Shown in pieces: positions 56,446-64,000 of a DNA stretch of 64,000 nt. The notes under the pieces are model-generated. The model had not been told where the DNA came from. It did no database searches and saw only the letters and a list, made by a program, of their open reading frames with translations. This DNA comes from Streptomyces sp. 1222.5 (GTDB lineage Bacteria; Actinomycetota; Actinomycetes; Streptomycetales; Streptomycetaceae): contig NZ_FNSZ01000001.1 of assembly GCF_900105245.1 (NCBI RefSeq), forward strand, positions 186,001 through 250,000, written 5' to 3'. The translations under genes were made by a program, and so were the position numbers. How positions within the stretch are numbered: the first letter of the stretch is position 1; the number at the start of each line of letters is the position of its first letter.

Positions 56446-56476
56446 GGGGCCCGGGAGCATGTGGCTCCCGGGCCCC
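56446..56476. promoter_or_regulatory. Strong hairpin in the merR leader
   Basis: GGGGCCCGGGAGC and its exact reverse complement surround the loop ATGTG. On the minus-strand message it ends only 25 nt before the merR start codon. It may be a terminator/attenuator for the leader region upstream, or may hide the ribosome-binding region. Confidence 0.6.
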
Positions 56477-56504
56477 GAAGGAACTGCTACACCATCTGCC
56501 GGCC

Positions 56505-57080
56505 CTAGTACTGCGCCGGCCTTCTGTGTCCGCCCACCCGGCCTGAACTTCGCCGGGGGTGCGGGGATCGCGGATGCGTGACCGGAGACCACCTCACTAT
56601 CGATGTCCTGCGGTACCCGGGCTCCGTATTGCTCGCCCGGGCGATCCTGATGGCGCTTGGCTCCTCCGTTCTTTCCTCTGGATCACTCACTTACCAAACG
56701 GGAACTGCGTACTGCTGATACTGCGAACTGCTTGTACTGCCGGTGTTGCGTCCTGCTGGTGGCCTCTCACAGCGCCACTTCGACAGCCGGCCCCGTCGCC
56801 CATCCTGCATCTGCTCTGGCTTAGAACTCCACTGCCGAACCTCCCGGTGCGCGCGCCCGCAGCAAGACGCCTTCACCGAGGTACCGCTCACTGACTTCAC
56901 TGCTGGGTACTGCCATACGGGTACTGCCACTGCGGTACTGCTCACGGCGGCCCCTGATCACCGCGGGCCACCCGGTCCGGTCACCAGTCCCGTCGCCGTC
57001 CTGCAACCAACCTGGCTTCGAAACTCCGTCACCGCACCGTCCTGATCACTGCAACTGCTGGTACTGCGGTCCAGCCGCCC
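56505..57080. repeat. Leader-like region with eight TACTGC words
   Basis: TACTGC (GCAGTA on the merR strand) occurs at 56509, 56710, 56719, 56735, 56908, 56922, 56936 and 57062, with several CACTGC and AACTGC variants between. By chance about 0.14 copies would be expected in this length. On the minus strand CAGTWCCCGTWTGG also appears twice. No reading frame accounts for it. It lies upstream of merR-csp. Confidence 0.55.
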
Positions 57081-57267
57081 GGCAGTTCGTCTCTGCCGGG
57101 CCCTTCGATCTCTTCGGGCTACGAGAGAAACCATAACCACACCACAGCCCAATGTCTACTACGGCCAATACAGATTTCCTCGCGTTCGGCGATGAGGTAA
57201 TCGGCCTCAACCAGCGACGCCGAAGCGCAGGGCGGCCTTCGCCGGGGTGCCCGCCACAGGCAGGAGG

Positions 57268-57720
57268 CACAAGAAGGCCGCTCTGACCGTGGTGGTCGGG
57301 CACCGCCGCCATCACGACGGACCTCGACCGCTGCTGACAGTCCTTCCCGCGACGCTCCGACACCGAGCACATGTTTCGCCTGTTCAAGCAGACGCTCGGA
57401 TGGACCAAGCCGCGGCTCCGCAACCCGGAGGCGGCAGACCGGTGGACGTGGCTCGTGATCGCCGCCTGCACCAGCTCCGGCTCACCCGCCCACTGGCCGC
57501 CGATCTACGGCGCCCCTGGGAGAGGCCGCCCGAACCGAACAGACTGACATCCGCCCGCGTCCGACGAGGGTTCCGGAACCTGCGAGCGAGGACCGGCTCT
57601 CCAGCCGGTGCGCCAAAACCGTCCCACCCCGGGCCTGGCCGACCGCGTGGCTCGAAGAGCCGCCGTCTGGCCACCCGTCATGGCGTGGGCGGAGTCCCCC
57701 TTGCCGTGCCTCAAGACCGC
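57268..57720 (+). pseudogene. Relic of an IS701-like transposase
   Basis: The plus strand encodes the last third of a transposase like that at 47.6-49.1 kb: WWSGTAAITTDLDRC, DTEHMFRLFKQTLGWTKPRL, RNPEAADRWTWLVIAACT, then after a frameshift LRLTRPLAADLRRPWERPPE and RARTGSPAGAPKPSHPGPGR. Two TGA codons fall at positions that are Trp in the intact copy. The relic is an old, separate insertion with no recognisable ends. Confidence 0.7.
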
Positions 57721-57934
57721 TGGCTGGGAGTGTGGGGCCGCGCGTCCGTCCATCGGCGGCGTCTACTGGTGGGCTCTCGTATTCAGCTGTCGCCGGATCC
57801 CCACCCGCTTCTAGCCTGCGGTGCCCGAGGTGCTGGCTGCCGGCGTAGGGGTTCTGGGATCGGGGTGAAGATGAGAAGGCTGGGGTTGAAGGGCCTGCGT
57901 AAGGGCAAGGAATGCACCAATGCACCCACACGGT

Positions 57935-57972
57935 ATGTCTATGGGCGGTAACGATGTCTATGGGTGGTAACG
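57935..57972 (+). repeat. 19-bp tandem duplication across the thioredoxin start
   Basis: ATGTCTATGGGCGGTAACG is followed immediately by a second copy with one difference (C to T). The first copy supplies a decoy ATG that runs in another frame; the second copy carries the start of the thioredoxin gene. Confidence 0.8.
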
Positions 57973-58322
57973 GCAGTGACGGCCCCCTCGTGTTCGACGC
58001 CGACGAGACGGGGTTTGAGCACGATGTGCTGCAGCGCTCTGCCGAGGTGCCGGTCGTTGTCGAGTTCTGGGCCGACTGGTGCGAGCCTTGTAAGTCGCTC
58101 GGACCTCGGCTGGAGCGGTTGGCAGCCGAATACGCGGGCAAGTTCGTGCTCGCGAGGTTCGATGTCGAGGCGAATCAGTTGCTGTTCCAGCAGTTCGGCG
58201 TGCAGTCGATTCCGGCCGTCTTCGCGGTCGTCTCCGGACAGGCGCTCCCTCTGTTCCAGGGCGCAGCACCGGAGCCGCAGATCCGCCAGGTGCTGGACGA
58301 GCTGATCGCGATGGCCGGCTGA
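57954..58322 (+). CDS. Thioredoxin-domain protein, CnoX/YbbN N-terminal half only
   Basis: 122 residues. The thioredoxin fold is complete: PVVVEFWADWCEPCKSLGPR with a CEPC active site near residue 43, ANQLLFQQFGVQSIPAVFAV with the cis-Pro, and ALPLFQGAAPEPQIRQVLDE. The sequence, including the CEPC centre and FQGAAPE, is closest in my recall to the first domain of CnoX/YbbN co-chaperones, which continue with a TPR domain for a total of about 300 residues. Here it ends at AMAG. It may be a domain relic or a self-standing thioredoxin. The start is set by the tandem repeat. Confidence 0.8.
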   Translation: MSMGGNGSDGPLVFDADETGFEHDVLQRSAEVPVVVEFWADWCEPCKSLGPRLERLAAEYAGKFVLARFDVEANQLLFQQFGVQSIPAVFAVVSGQALPLFQGAAPEPQIRQVLDELIAMAG

Positions 58323-58448
58323 TGGCTGCCCCGTAGTTCCTCGACGCCCGACCAGACGTGGCGGACATGCCTGAACTTCCCTCGGATACCCGTAAGGCAT
58401 GTACGAAATCGGCTACGTCCCTGACTTGCCTGTCACCTCCCAGACGCC

Positions 58449-60499
58449 CTAGATAATCCCCGCCGCGGCCGGGACCGGCACCGCTGGGACCTCATCCGGT
58501 ACGGCCCGCAGCTCCTCTCCCGTGGCCGGGAACGCCATCACAGATGGTGTCCCGCCACCTGAACCACCGCGTGCTGCTGCCCGATCCTGCTCCGTGCGCG
58601 GGGACATGGTGGTGATCCCGTAGACGTACTGGGTGTCTCCGTCGTAGGTGGCCTTGTAATGCGTGCGGGCACGGAAGTGATAGGTCTTGCCGCTGTCCAG
58701 AGTCGGTGTCCAGGTGCCGGCGGTGCCGCTGCTCGTCCACGCTGACGGCCGATAGGTTGTCGGGGTCGTGCTGCTGCCGGCGTACAGCTCAAACTCCGGT
58801 CGCACGACAGCCTGCGAGCCGTCCGCCGAGGTGGGAGTGGCCGTGAACCGTGGAGTCTGGTCCCTGATGTACGGCGGGGAGGTTGCGGCAGAGCAGGACG
58901 TGCTCGGATCGGCGATCTTCACGTAGGACGGTGCGGTGTTCGGAACGCCGACGTACGTGATCGACAGCTTCGGTTTCCGCTCGGCCGTGATGGGGTCGTC
59001 CTTGGGCGACATGAACTGCTTCCACGCGTACGGGTCATCCTCGTCCGCGCGCAGTCCCAGCGTGGTGGTGGTGTCCTTGGCCTTGGCTGTGTAGGCCACG
59101 GCAGCGGTGGCGTCGAACTCTACGGAACCGTCCGGACAGCTGCCGGAGAAGCCCTTGGCCGCGGACACGGTGTCCACCCGGGCCTTCCATGACGGCGGAC
59201 TGGACCACGTCCTGCCGGAGCTGATCGAAGACGTCCGCCACAGCTCGATGTCCTTCTTCGTACAGTTGGCCGACCACATCTCGTAGGCCGCGAAGTCGGC
59301 GTGCAGGATCTTCTTCCCGGCCACGGCCCGGGTGTCGAACTGGAAGAGCGAGCGGGCCTTCTTGTTGTCCACATACGCGTCGTAACCCACACCCAGCGCA
59401 TGACTGGTGTTCCAGAACGACGTACCGGGCATGTTGGACCACAGAGACGTGTAGCCGACCAGCTTGACGGACACGGTCGGCGGATCGATGACCACCGGGT
59501 ACGAAGTGTCCGGATCGATGAGGAACTGCTGCGGTCAGCCGGTCGGTTGTCAGCGTCGTGTCCGCAACGGCCGTGCGGGAGTCAGGCTCCGGGGTGACTG
59601 CCTCGACCGGATCGGCGGTTTCTCCGGCCGCCTCGGCGTCATCGTTCGAGTCGGCCGAACCCATCATGGTGCTGAGGCCGGTGTCTACACTGGAGGGGCC
59701 GGAGTCCCACATCAGCGGCGAGCCGCTGATGAAGGTCGGCCGTCCACCGCCATCGACCAGAGCGGTCACGCCTCCGTGCGTGCGGACCTTCAGATCTTTG
59801 GTGGTGACCGGGTAGCGGATGGTGCCCAGCGAGGCTGCAGCCTGCGGAGTGTGCACCACAAGGTTTTGGGTGAAGCCGTCCGGCAGCACCTGCACCACGA
59901 GGTCCACATCCGGCCGCGGTACACGGCGTGGGAGCCGTCCAGAACCGGCTCAGGGAGCGGCCACGGCGAGAACACCTCGTAAGCGTGGCCGTCCCGCTCG
60001 AACCGCACCAGCGGCTCCTCGCTGCCGCCACCGGACAGAGTCACATCGTGCGCGGCCTTCGGCGCGAGAGTGCCGTTGGCCTGCTGAACGAGGGTGGTGT
60101 CGACCGGCGTCCACTTTCCGTCCTTGCGGACACGTTCCACCGCGGGGCGGACTCCGCGGTGAAGGTGCCGTCCGGATTCGCGAAGACCTGGTTGGTCTCC
60201 GTGGTGAGGCCCTGCACCGCAACCCGCTGCCGCGTCTCCGCGGCCTTGCGGGATGCCTTCAGCTCCGCCGACTCGGCCGGAAGCCCGTCGTCTTCCCAGA
60301 ATGCGCGGCCCTTCGCCTCATCGTTCGCCGGCATCGTGGATGCCCCACCGACACTCGTATCGGCACCGCCGTCCCCGTCAGCCGCACCCGCCGCTGGAGA
60401 TCCGCCCAGCACACCGACTACGACAGCCGCCGACAGGATGGCTCCAACTGTTCCTGAGACGGGCCGGCGCCATCGGCGCCGATACTGTCCCACTCCCAT
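58449..60499 (-). pseudogene. Large secreted DNRLRE-domain protein, multiply frameshifted
   Basis: An ATG at 60499 opens a signal peptide (TVGAILSAAVVVGVLGGSPA). The protein then reads through three frames: RAFWEDDGLPAESAELKASR; KWTPVDTTLVQQANGTLAPK; DLVVQVLPDGFTQNLVVHTP; and a final frame with SVKLVGYTSLWSNMPGTSFW, NKKARSLFQFDTRAVAGKKI, GLRADEDDPYAWKQFMSP and fibronectin-like strands to 58449. Three indels are needed (near 60130, 59900 and 59510). The C-terminal tail after MSPRTEQD looks unrelated, so the gene, normally much longer, is also truncated. Confidence 0.75.
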
Positions 60500-60956
60500 A
60501 CCTCAACCCCAACTACCAGCAGAAAACCACAAGTCGCGGCAGATTAAAGATCAAGTAAGGAAGCGATCAAGAGTCGGAAACCCGCCCAGCCAGGGGGTTG
60601 CCGCAACGAACCACCCACTAAGTCAACTGTGAAGAAAATCGCACGACTTACTCACACTTTGGTCGACTTCCGCACAGCAAACGCAAAGTCAGCACGTCCC
60701 TCCCTGACGTTCCCACAGGCATTTTCCGCCTTGATCGTGCCGCGTGCCGCCCGAGTGGCACGACTCCGGCCTACGCCGGTTGTCGCCATGGTGTCGCGAC
60801 GGTGCAAACGAGCGAACTCACCAGCACCCGTCCTCACAAGCTCGAGAGAGGCTTCGCCGAAAACTTGGGCTGGCTGCGGGGCGGCTAGCATCACCCCGCT
60901 GCTACGGACACCCCTGGTCACACAGCTCAGGGGCCGGCCTTCCACCTGGGGGTTTC
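60500..60956. other. Intergenic; less GC-rich, no gene
   Basis: The stretch 60520-60720 is clearly lower in GC than its surroundings. It must hold promoters for the divergent secreted-protein genes on each side. No reading frame is supported. Confidence 0.45.
60544..60555 (+). repeat. Solo copy of the IS701 terminal sequence
   Basis: TTAAAGATCAAG matches 12 of the 13 terminal bases of the IS at 47.6-49.2 kb in right-end orientation. No transposase lies beside it, and no matching left end or CTAA duplication is found nearby. Confidence 0.35.
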
Positions 60957-61715
60957 ATGGGCAAGCGTGCCGCCGCAACGGCCGTCGCCACACTCACGAT
61001 CACATGCCTTTGCACTTCGACGGCTTCGGCGGACGCCCATCGGGGTGACACACAGGTCCTCTCCGCCACCATCAACGGCGGCAAGGCTGTCTTGATCGGG
61101 ACTGCCGCGCAGACGTCCTTCACGGCAACCGTCACCGCCAGCGACCCCCAAGGCATCGACTACATCGACCCGCTCCTTTATAGGGGGCCCATCGCCGCGC
61201 CCACTGGCTACCTCGCCGCAGCACAGGGACCCGAATGCGCCTCGTCCAAAGACGGGACCACACGATGCACCTGGCGCTTCGTCATGAGTCAATCGTGGCT
61301 CCAGAACGCCGATGCCGGAACCTGGCGGCTTCACGTCAACGCGACAGCACAGGACGGCGACTACCACTGGAAGGACGCCGCGGCATCCGTCGACGTCCAG
61401 CGCGCCTCACACCTGACGGCCAACCCCTCACCTGAGCCCGTAACCGAGGGAAAGTCCATCACCATCACCGGCGCACTCAGCCGCGTCAACTGGACCGACT
61501 CCAAGTACCACGGGTACGCCAACCAGCGCGTACGCCTGCAGTTCCGCACACCCAGCGGCACCTACAGCACCATCAAAACCGTAACGTCGAGCTCCACAGG
61601 ACACCTTAAAGCCACCGCCACCGCCAGCCGAGACGGATACTGGCGCTACAGCTACGCAGGCAGCAGCACCACCGCTCCCATCACCGCACCAGGCGACTTT
61701 GTCAACGTACGGTAA
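60957..61715 (+). CDS. Secreted beta-rich protein, unknown function
   Basis: 252 residues with a signal peptide (MGKRAAATAVATLTITCLCT, cleaved near ASA). The mature protein looks like two Ig-like domains: first TSFTATVTASDPQGIDYIDP with PECASSKDGTTRCTWRFVMS, then VTEGKSITITGALSRVNWTD, RVRLQFRTPSGTYSTIKTVT and DGYWRYSYAGSSTTAP. The second half resembles the bacterial extracellular domains described as calcium-binding or adhesive in related actinomycete proteins. The frame is intact. It is divergent from the broken DNRLRE gene. Confidence 0.8.
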   Translation: MGKRAAATAVATLTITCLCTSTASADAHRGDTQVLSATINGGKAVLIGTAAQTSFTATVTASDPQGIDYIDPLLYRGPIAAPTGYLAAAQGPECASSKDGTTRCTWRFVMSQSWLQNADAGTWRLHVNATAQDGDYHWKDAAASVDVQRASHLTANPSPEPVTEGKSITITGALSRVNWTDSKYHGYANQRVRLQFRTPSGTYSTIKTVTSSSTGHLKATATASRDGYWRYSYAGSSTTAPITAPGDFVNVR

Positions 61716-61817
61716 CTAGGGCTGACTTCAGCGGCGATGCCTGGCGCGGCCGGCCTCCGCTACCCGGCCCGCGTATGTCGGCGCGCTGGGCTCAAAGCGT
61801 GCACATGCCCGCTGCGC

Positions 61818-61912
61818 CCCAATCCTCACCAATGCTGGTCTCAACCAGACCCGCATTGGCCGCATCCACGGCCCGCTCGGCCTCGACTTGGGTGCACGCC
61901 GCACTCGACAGG
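61818..61912 (+). pseudogene. XdhC-family remnant
   Basis: One frame reads LTNAGLNQTRIGRIHGPLGL then DLGARRTRQ. The RIHGPLGLDLGAR motif is the C-terminal signature of XdhC/CoxI proteins, which insert the sulfurated molybdenum cofactor into hydroxylases. Only about 30 residues remain. Confidence 0.5.
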
Positions 61913-61972
61913 CGCGAGGCCCGGGTTCTGCGAGGGGACGGGGCCGATCAACAGCTGACAGCAGGCCAGGAG

Positions 61973-62205
61973 TCATGCGGTCGCGAGGGACACCTCGGTT
62001 GACTTGATCAAGGCCACGACCGGCGAGCCGGCCGCCAGGCACAGCTCGGTGACCGCGTACTTGGTGATCGCCGCGGTGAGCTATCCCCCATCGATCGAGA
62101 CCTTGACCGTGGCCATCGCACCGCTCGTGGCGACGTCGCTGACGGTGCCGGGCAGCTAATTGCGGGTGGACAGGGCTTCCACGCGGCCGGTGGCGAGCCC
62201 ACCTC
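61973..62205 (-). pseudogene. Mop/TOBE molybdate-binding domain with two in-frame TAG codons
   Basis: One minus-strand frame reads GRVEALSTRN, TAG, LPGTVSDVATSGAMATVKVS then IDGG, TAG, LTAAITKYAVTELCLAAGSP and VVALIKSTEVSLATA to a TGA. Both TAG codons stand where TOBE domains usually have Gln (STRNQLPGTV and GGQ), so each is one C to T change from CAG. Mop-type domains bind molybdate. Start and any N-terminal HTH are missing. Confidence 0.65.
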
Positions 62206-62513
62206 GGTGAACTTCGCAACTCTCACCTTGCTAGGCGGCGCGTCACAGGTTGTAGCGTCGTCCTCGTCCCCGGCACGGGCGAGGCTAGGGGAAGGACAGA
62301 CGGCGACAGGGCGGCGGCAACGTCGCGCGCGTGCCAGCCCTCAGGCTGCCGGCGCCGCGGTCCAGCCGAGTTCCGGGCCCGGCGGCGTCTGATCGCACGG
62401 CTGGCACACCCAGCTGGCCAACTCCGGGGCGAGGAGGCCAACAGTGGCCCGAACGACGGCCCGTGGGTGAGCCTTGGCACTCCTGTGTCCTGTCGTTCGG
62501 CACAGTTGCGGAT
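62206..62513. other. No gene recognised
   Basis: The stretch lies between the Mop relic and the tRNA-like sequence. No supported frame or RNA is seen, apart from the promoter element at its right edge. Confidence 0.4.
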
Positions 62514-62519
62514 TATGAT
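62514..62519 (+). promoter_or_regulatory. -10 element upstream of the tRNA-like sequence
   Basis: TATGAT lies 10 bp before the first base of the tRNA-like fold, a good match to the vegetative -10 box in an otherwise GC-rich setting. The -35 region (TGTCGT, 17-bp spacer) is weak. Confidence 0.45.
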
Positions 62520-62528
62520 CAACAGCAA

Positions 62529-62604
62529 GGCGGGGTCGTAGCACAGAGGTAGTGCGCCGCGACATCATCTCGGAGGACGTCGGTTCGAATCCGGCCGCCC
62601 CGCC
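62529..62604 (+). tRNA. Atypical tRNA-like sequence, possibly a pseudo-tRNA
   Basis: Seventy-six bases fold as a cloverleaf. The acceptor stem GGCGGGG/CCCCGCC is perfect. The D stem is GCAC/GTGC with loop AGAGGTA. The anticodon stem CCGCG/CTCGG has one C-U mismatch. The T arm is GTCGG/CCGGC with the consensus loop TTCGAAT. Deviations: five bases instead of two between acceptor and D stem, two extra bases between T stem and acceptor (they can pair to make a 9-bp acceptor with a bulged T), C instead of U at position 33, and a loop ACATCAT giving a nominal anticodon ATC. No CCA is encoded. It could be an odd but expressed tRNA or a decayed one. Confidence 0.5.
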
Positions 62605-62633
62605 CCTCTCAGGGTGATGGCTGCTGACTGCAT

Positions 62634-62958
62634 CCGTCGTCGCCCCGCCCAACGACGTCTGGGCGGTCCTGGAGCACACTCCGCCAGGCGAGGGCCCTGC
62701 GGTAGCCTCGCGGGAGCTGCGGCCGCTGCGCTGGGGTCTCGTGCCGACCTGGGCGAAGGAGGCGAAGATCGGCGCGCGGATGATCAACGCCCGGGTGGAG
62801 ACCGTGCACGAGAAGCCGGCCTTCCGCCGCGCGTTCCTCAAGCGCCGCTGCCTGCTCCCCGCGGACGGCTTCTACGAATGGCAGCCGAGCACGGACCCGG
62901 CCACCGGCAAGGCACGCAAACAGCCGTACTTCATCCACCCCGAAGACGAGCAGGTGTG
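62634..62958 (+). pseudogene. SRAP (HMCES/YedK) gene, internal fragment
   Basis: The plus strand reads VAPPNDVWAVLEHTPPGEGP, RPLRWGLVPTWAKEAKIGAR, MINARVETVHEKPAFRRAFL, KRRCLLPADGFYEWQP and ends near PYFIHPEDE. The catalytic core residues (Asn in MINAR, Glu in EKPAF, and the GFYEW strand) are there, but the N-terminal Cys2 and the last third are missing. It begins just after the tRNA-like sequence and ends at a junction with the convergent WD40 gene. Confidence 0.75.
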
Positions 62959-64000
62959 GGTTGTGCCCGGGCAACGGCGGGGTGTGCGGAGCGGGGGCGT
63001 TGATGTCCGCGACGTTCCATATCTGCACGACGGCGTCAGCGCCCACGCTGGCCAGTACGGTGCCATCTTTGTTGAAAGCGATTCCCTCTACAGAGTCTGC
63101 ATGCCCGGTCAGGTACTTGGGGCGCGCTTGCGGGCGGCCGGGGTTGCTGACGTCCCACAACCGGACATCCTGGTCCGCTGTGACCAGTGTCTTGCTGTCG
63201 GGGCTGAACGCCAGCGACACGGCTCCATTCTTGTGCTCGTCATACGGCTTGTCGTACGGCTGTACAAGCGGTTTACCGACAGCACGTGGAGATTGCCGGT
63301 CGGCTACCTTCCACAACCTAATATTCTCCAACGACGTCTCGGTGGCCAACGTGTTGCCATCAGGGCTGAAGACCACTTCACCGACGGGTTTTGCGTCGGG
63401 AGAAGGACTCGACAGCGTCCGAGGGTCCTTCAGTTGCGTGATGTCCCACACCCACAGTCCGTCGGGGCTGCCGGCGGCAAGAGTGCGGCCCGAAGGGCTG
63501 AAAGCCACGGAGTCTGCGTCCGGATCCTGCCCGCTGCCGTGCAGATACGCACGCAGAGGGCTGCCGACCAGGGTGGGGTGCTGGGGGTCGGCCACATCCC
63601 ACAGGCGCACAAGGCCATCGTTGCTCGCGGTGGCGAGCATCCGACCGTCCGCGCTGAAGCGGACCTCACGTACCTCCCCGGACCCGATACGAAGGGGCTT
63701 CAGCTGTCGAGCACCTGAAGAGGCGGCGAGATCCCACAGCCGTACCGTTCCCTCCGAGCAGGTACAGGCGAGCAGGTTTCCGCGAGGCGAGAAGTCCACC
63801 GCGTTGACCCGGTCCGACGGACCGTACAGCTTGATGGCCTGCGGGCTGCTCGCGTCTGTGATCAGTCGACTGGTGAGATCGGTGTTGTCGTCACTCACAC
63901 GGCGGCGATATGCCGCTAGATCGAACTGCGCGGCCAAAGAAGGCTGTGTAGGACGCATCCGGTCGCCTTCAACCATGAGTCGCTGGAATATGGCCGCGTC
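62955..64000 (-). CDS. WD40-repeat protein, truncated at its 3' end and running off the window
   Basis: About 345 codons, open at the right edge of the window. After a linker (PTQPSLAAQFDLAAYRRRVS) there are at least five WD40 blades: DRVNAVDFSPRGNLLACTCS, GEVREVRFSADGRMLATASN, ADSVAFSPSGRTLAAGSPDG, VGEVVFSPDGNTLATETSLE, AVSLAFSPDSKTLVTADQDV and DSVEGIAFNKDGTVLASVGA. The linker sequence is typical of large Streptomyces proteins with an N-terminal AAA/HTH module and C-terminal propeller, so that module should lie beyond 64000. The repeat pattern is cut off near 62955 at the SRAP junction. The frame then runs to 62609 as noise. Confidence 0.8.

Noticed and set aside
62529..62604. Selenocysteine tRNA or amber-suppressor tRNA
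   Set aside because: There is no long variable arm, TCA is not placed as an anticodon after U33, and no CTA anticodon is present.
62341..62841. Minus-strand protein of 166 codons over the tRNA-like sequence
   Set aside because: It is the antisense translation of a tRNA-like fold and of the SRAP fragment, a well-known source of false gene calls.

Overview
The window is very GC-rich, uses GTG starts freely and carries families typical of Streptomyces: AfsR/LAL-type LuxR regulators, PAS-SpoIIE phosphatases, XRE regulators with a large C-terminal domain, secreted SH3-like and DNRLRE proteins, and CsbD. It is almost certainly from a Streptomyces genome. The very high density of broken genes, gene tails and insertion-sequence pieces suggests an accessory region, such as a chromosome arm or large plasmid, rather than the conserved core.

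Layout. 0.3-4 kb: small proteins (CsbD, SUKH, DUF4259, a zinc-ribbon/L7-L12-like protein). 4.2-7.6 kb: a Tat-exported intradiol dioxygenase-like protein and a large LuxR-type ATPase regulator. 7.6-11.4 kb: a truncated IS5-type element with a likely -1 frameshift, then a cupin gene among MerR, SRAP and acetyltransferase remnants. 11.9-16.4 kb: a large secreted subtilisin facing a TrmB/LuxR-type regulator across a shared terminator. 17.9-28.6 kb: an NmrA-like reductase, an HSL-type esterase, a second SUKH protein, two small secreted SH3-like proteins, peptidase E, a 41-residue membrane peptide, and broken MFS and hydrolase genes.

28.7-38.3 kb is the best-preserved operon. It encodes, in transcription order, an APC permease, two DUF1989 proteins, a biotin-dependent urea/guanidine carboxylase, allophanate hydrolase and a TetR regulator, behind a perfect 22-bp palindrome. 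The gene set matches guanidine or urea use as a nitrogen source: carboxylation, deimination by the DUF1989 pair, then allophanate hydrolysis to ammonia and CO2. 40.4-41.3 kb holds a DUF1304 membrane protein and its TetR partner behind a perfect 17-bp inverted repeat.

41.3-46.2 kb is mostly decayed, including an XRE regulator stopped by one TGA. 46.3-47.0 kb encodes a secreted collagen-like protein. 47.6-50.1 kb has an exactly bounded IS701-type element (13-bp inverted repeats, CTAA duplication) beside an IS5-type element. 50.8-53.4 kb is an arsenic module: an ArsI/CadI dioxygenase divergent from arsR, an aquaglyceroporin gene, arsC and a frameshifted acetyltransferase. 53.9-58.3 kb has a PAS-SpoIIE phosphatase, a cold-shock protein, a broken merR behind a hairpin and a repeat-rich leader, an IS701-type relic and a thioredoxin that looks like a CnoX/YbbN without its TPR half. 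58.4-64 kb has a frameshifted DNRLRE gene, an intact secreted protein, molybdenum-related relics (XdhC, Mop/TOBE with two TAG codons), an atypical tRNA-like sequence, and a SRAP fragment fused tail-to-tail to a WD40 gene that runs off the window.

All family names come from reading translated sequence and recall; no database search was run.
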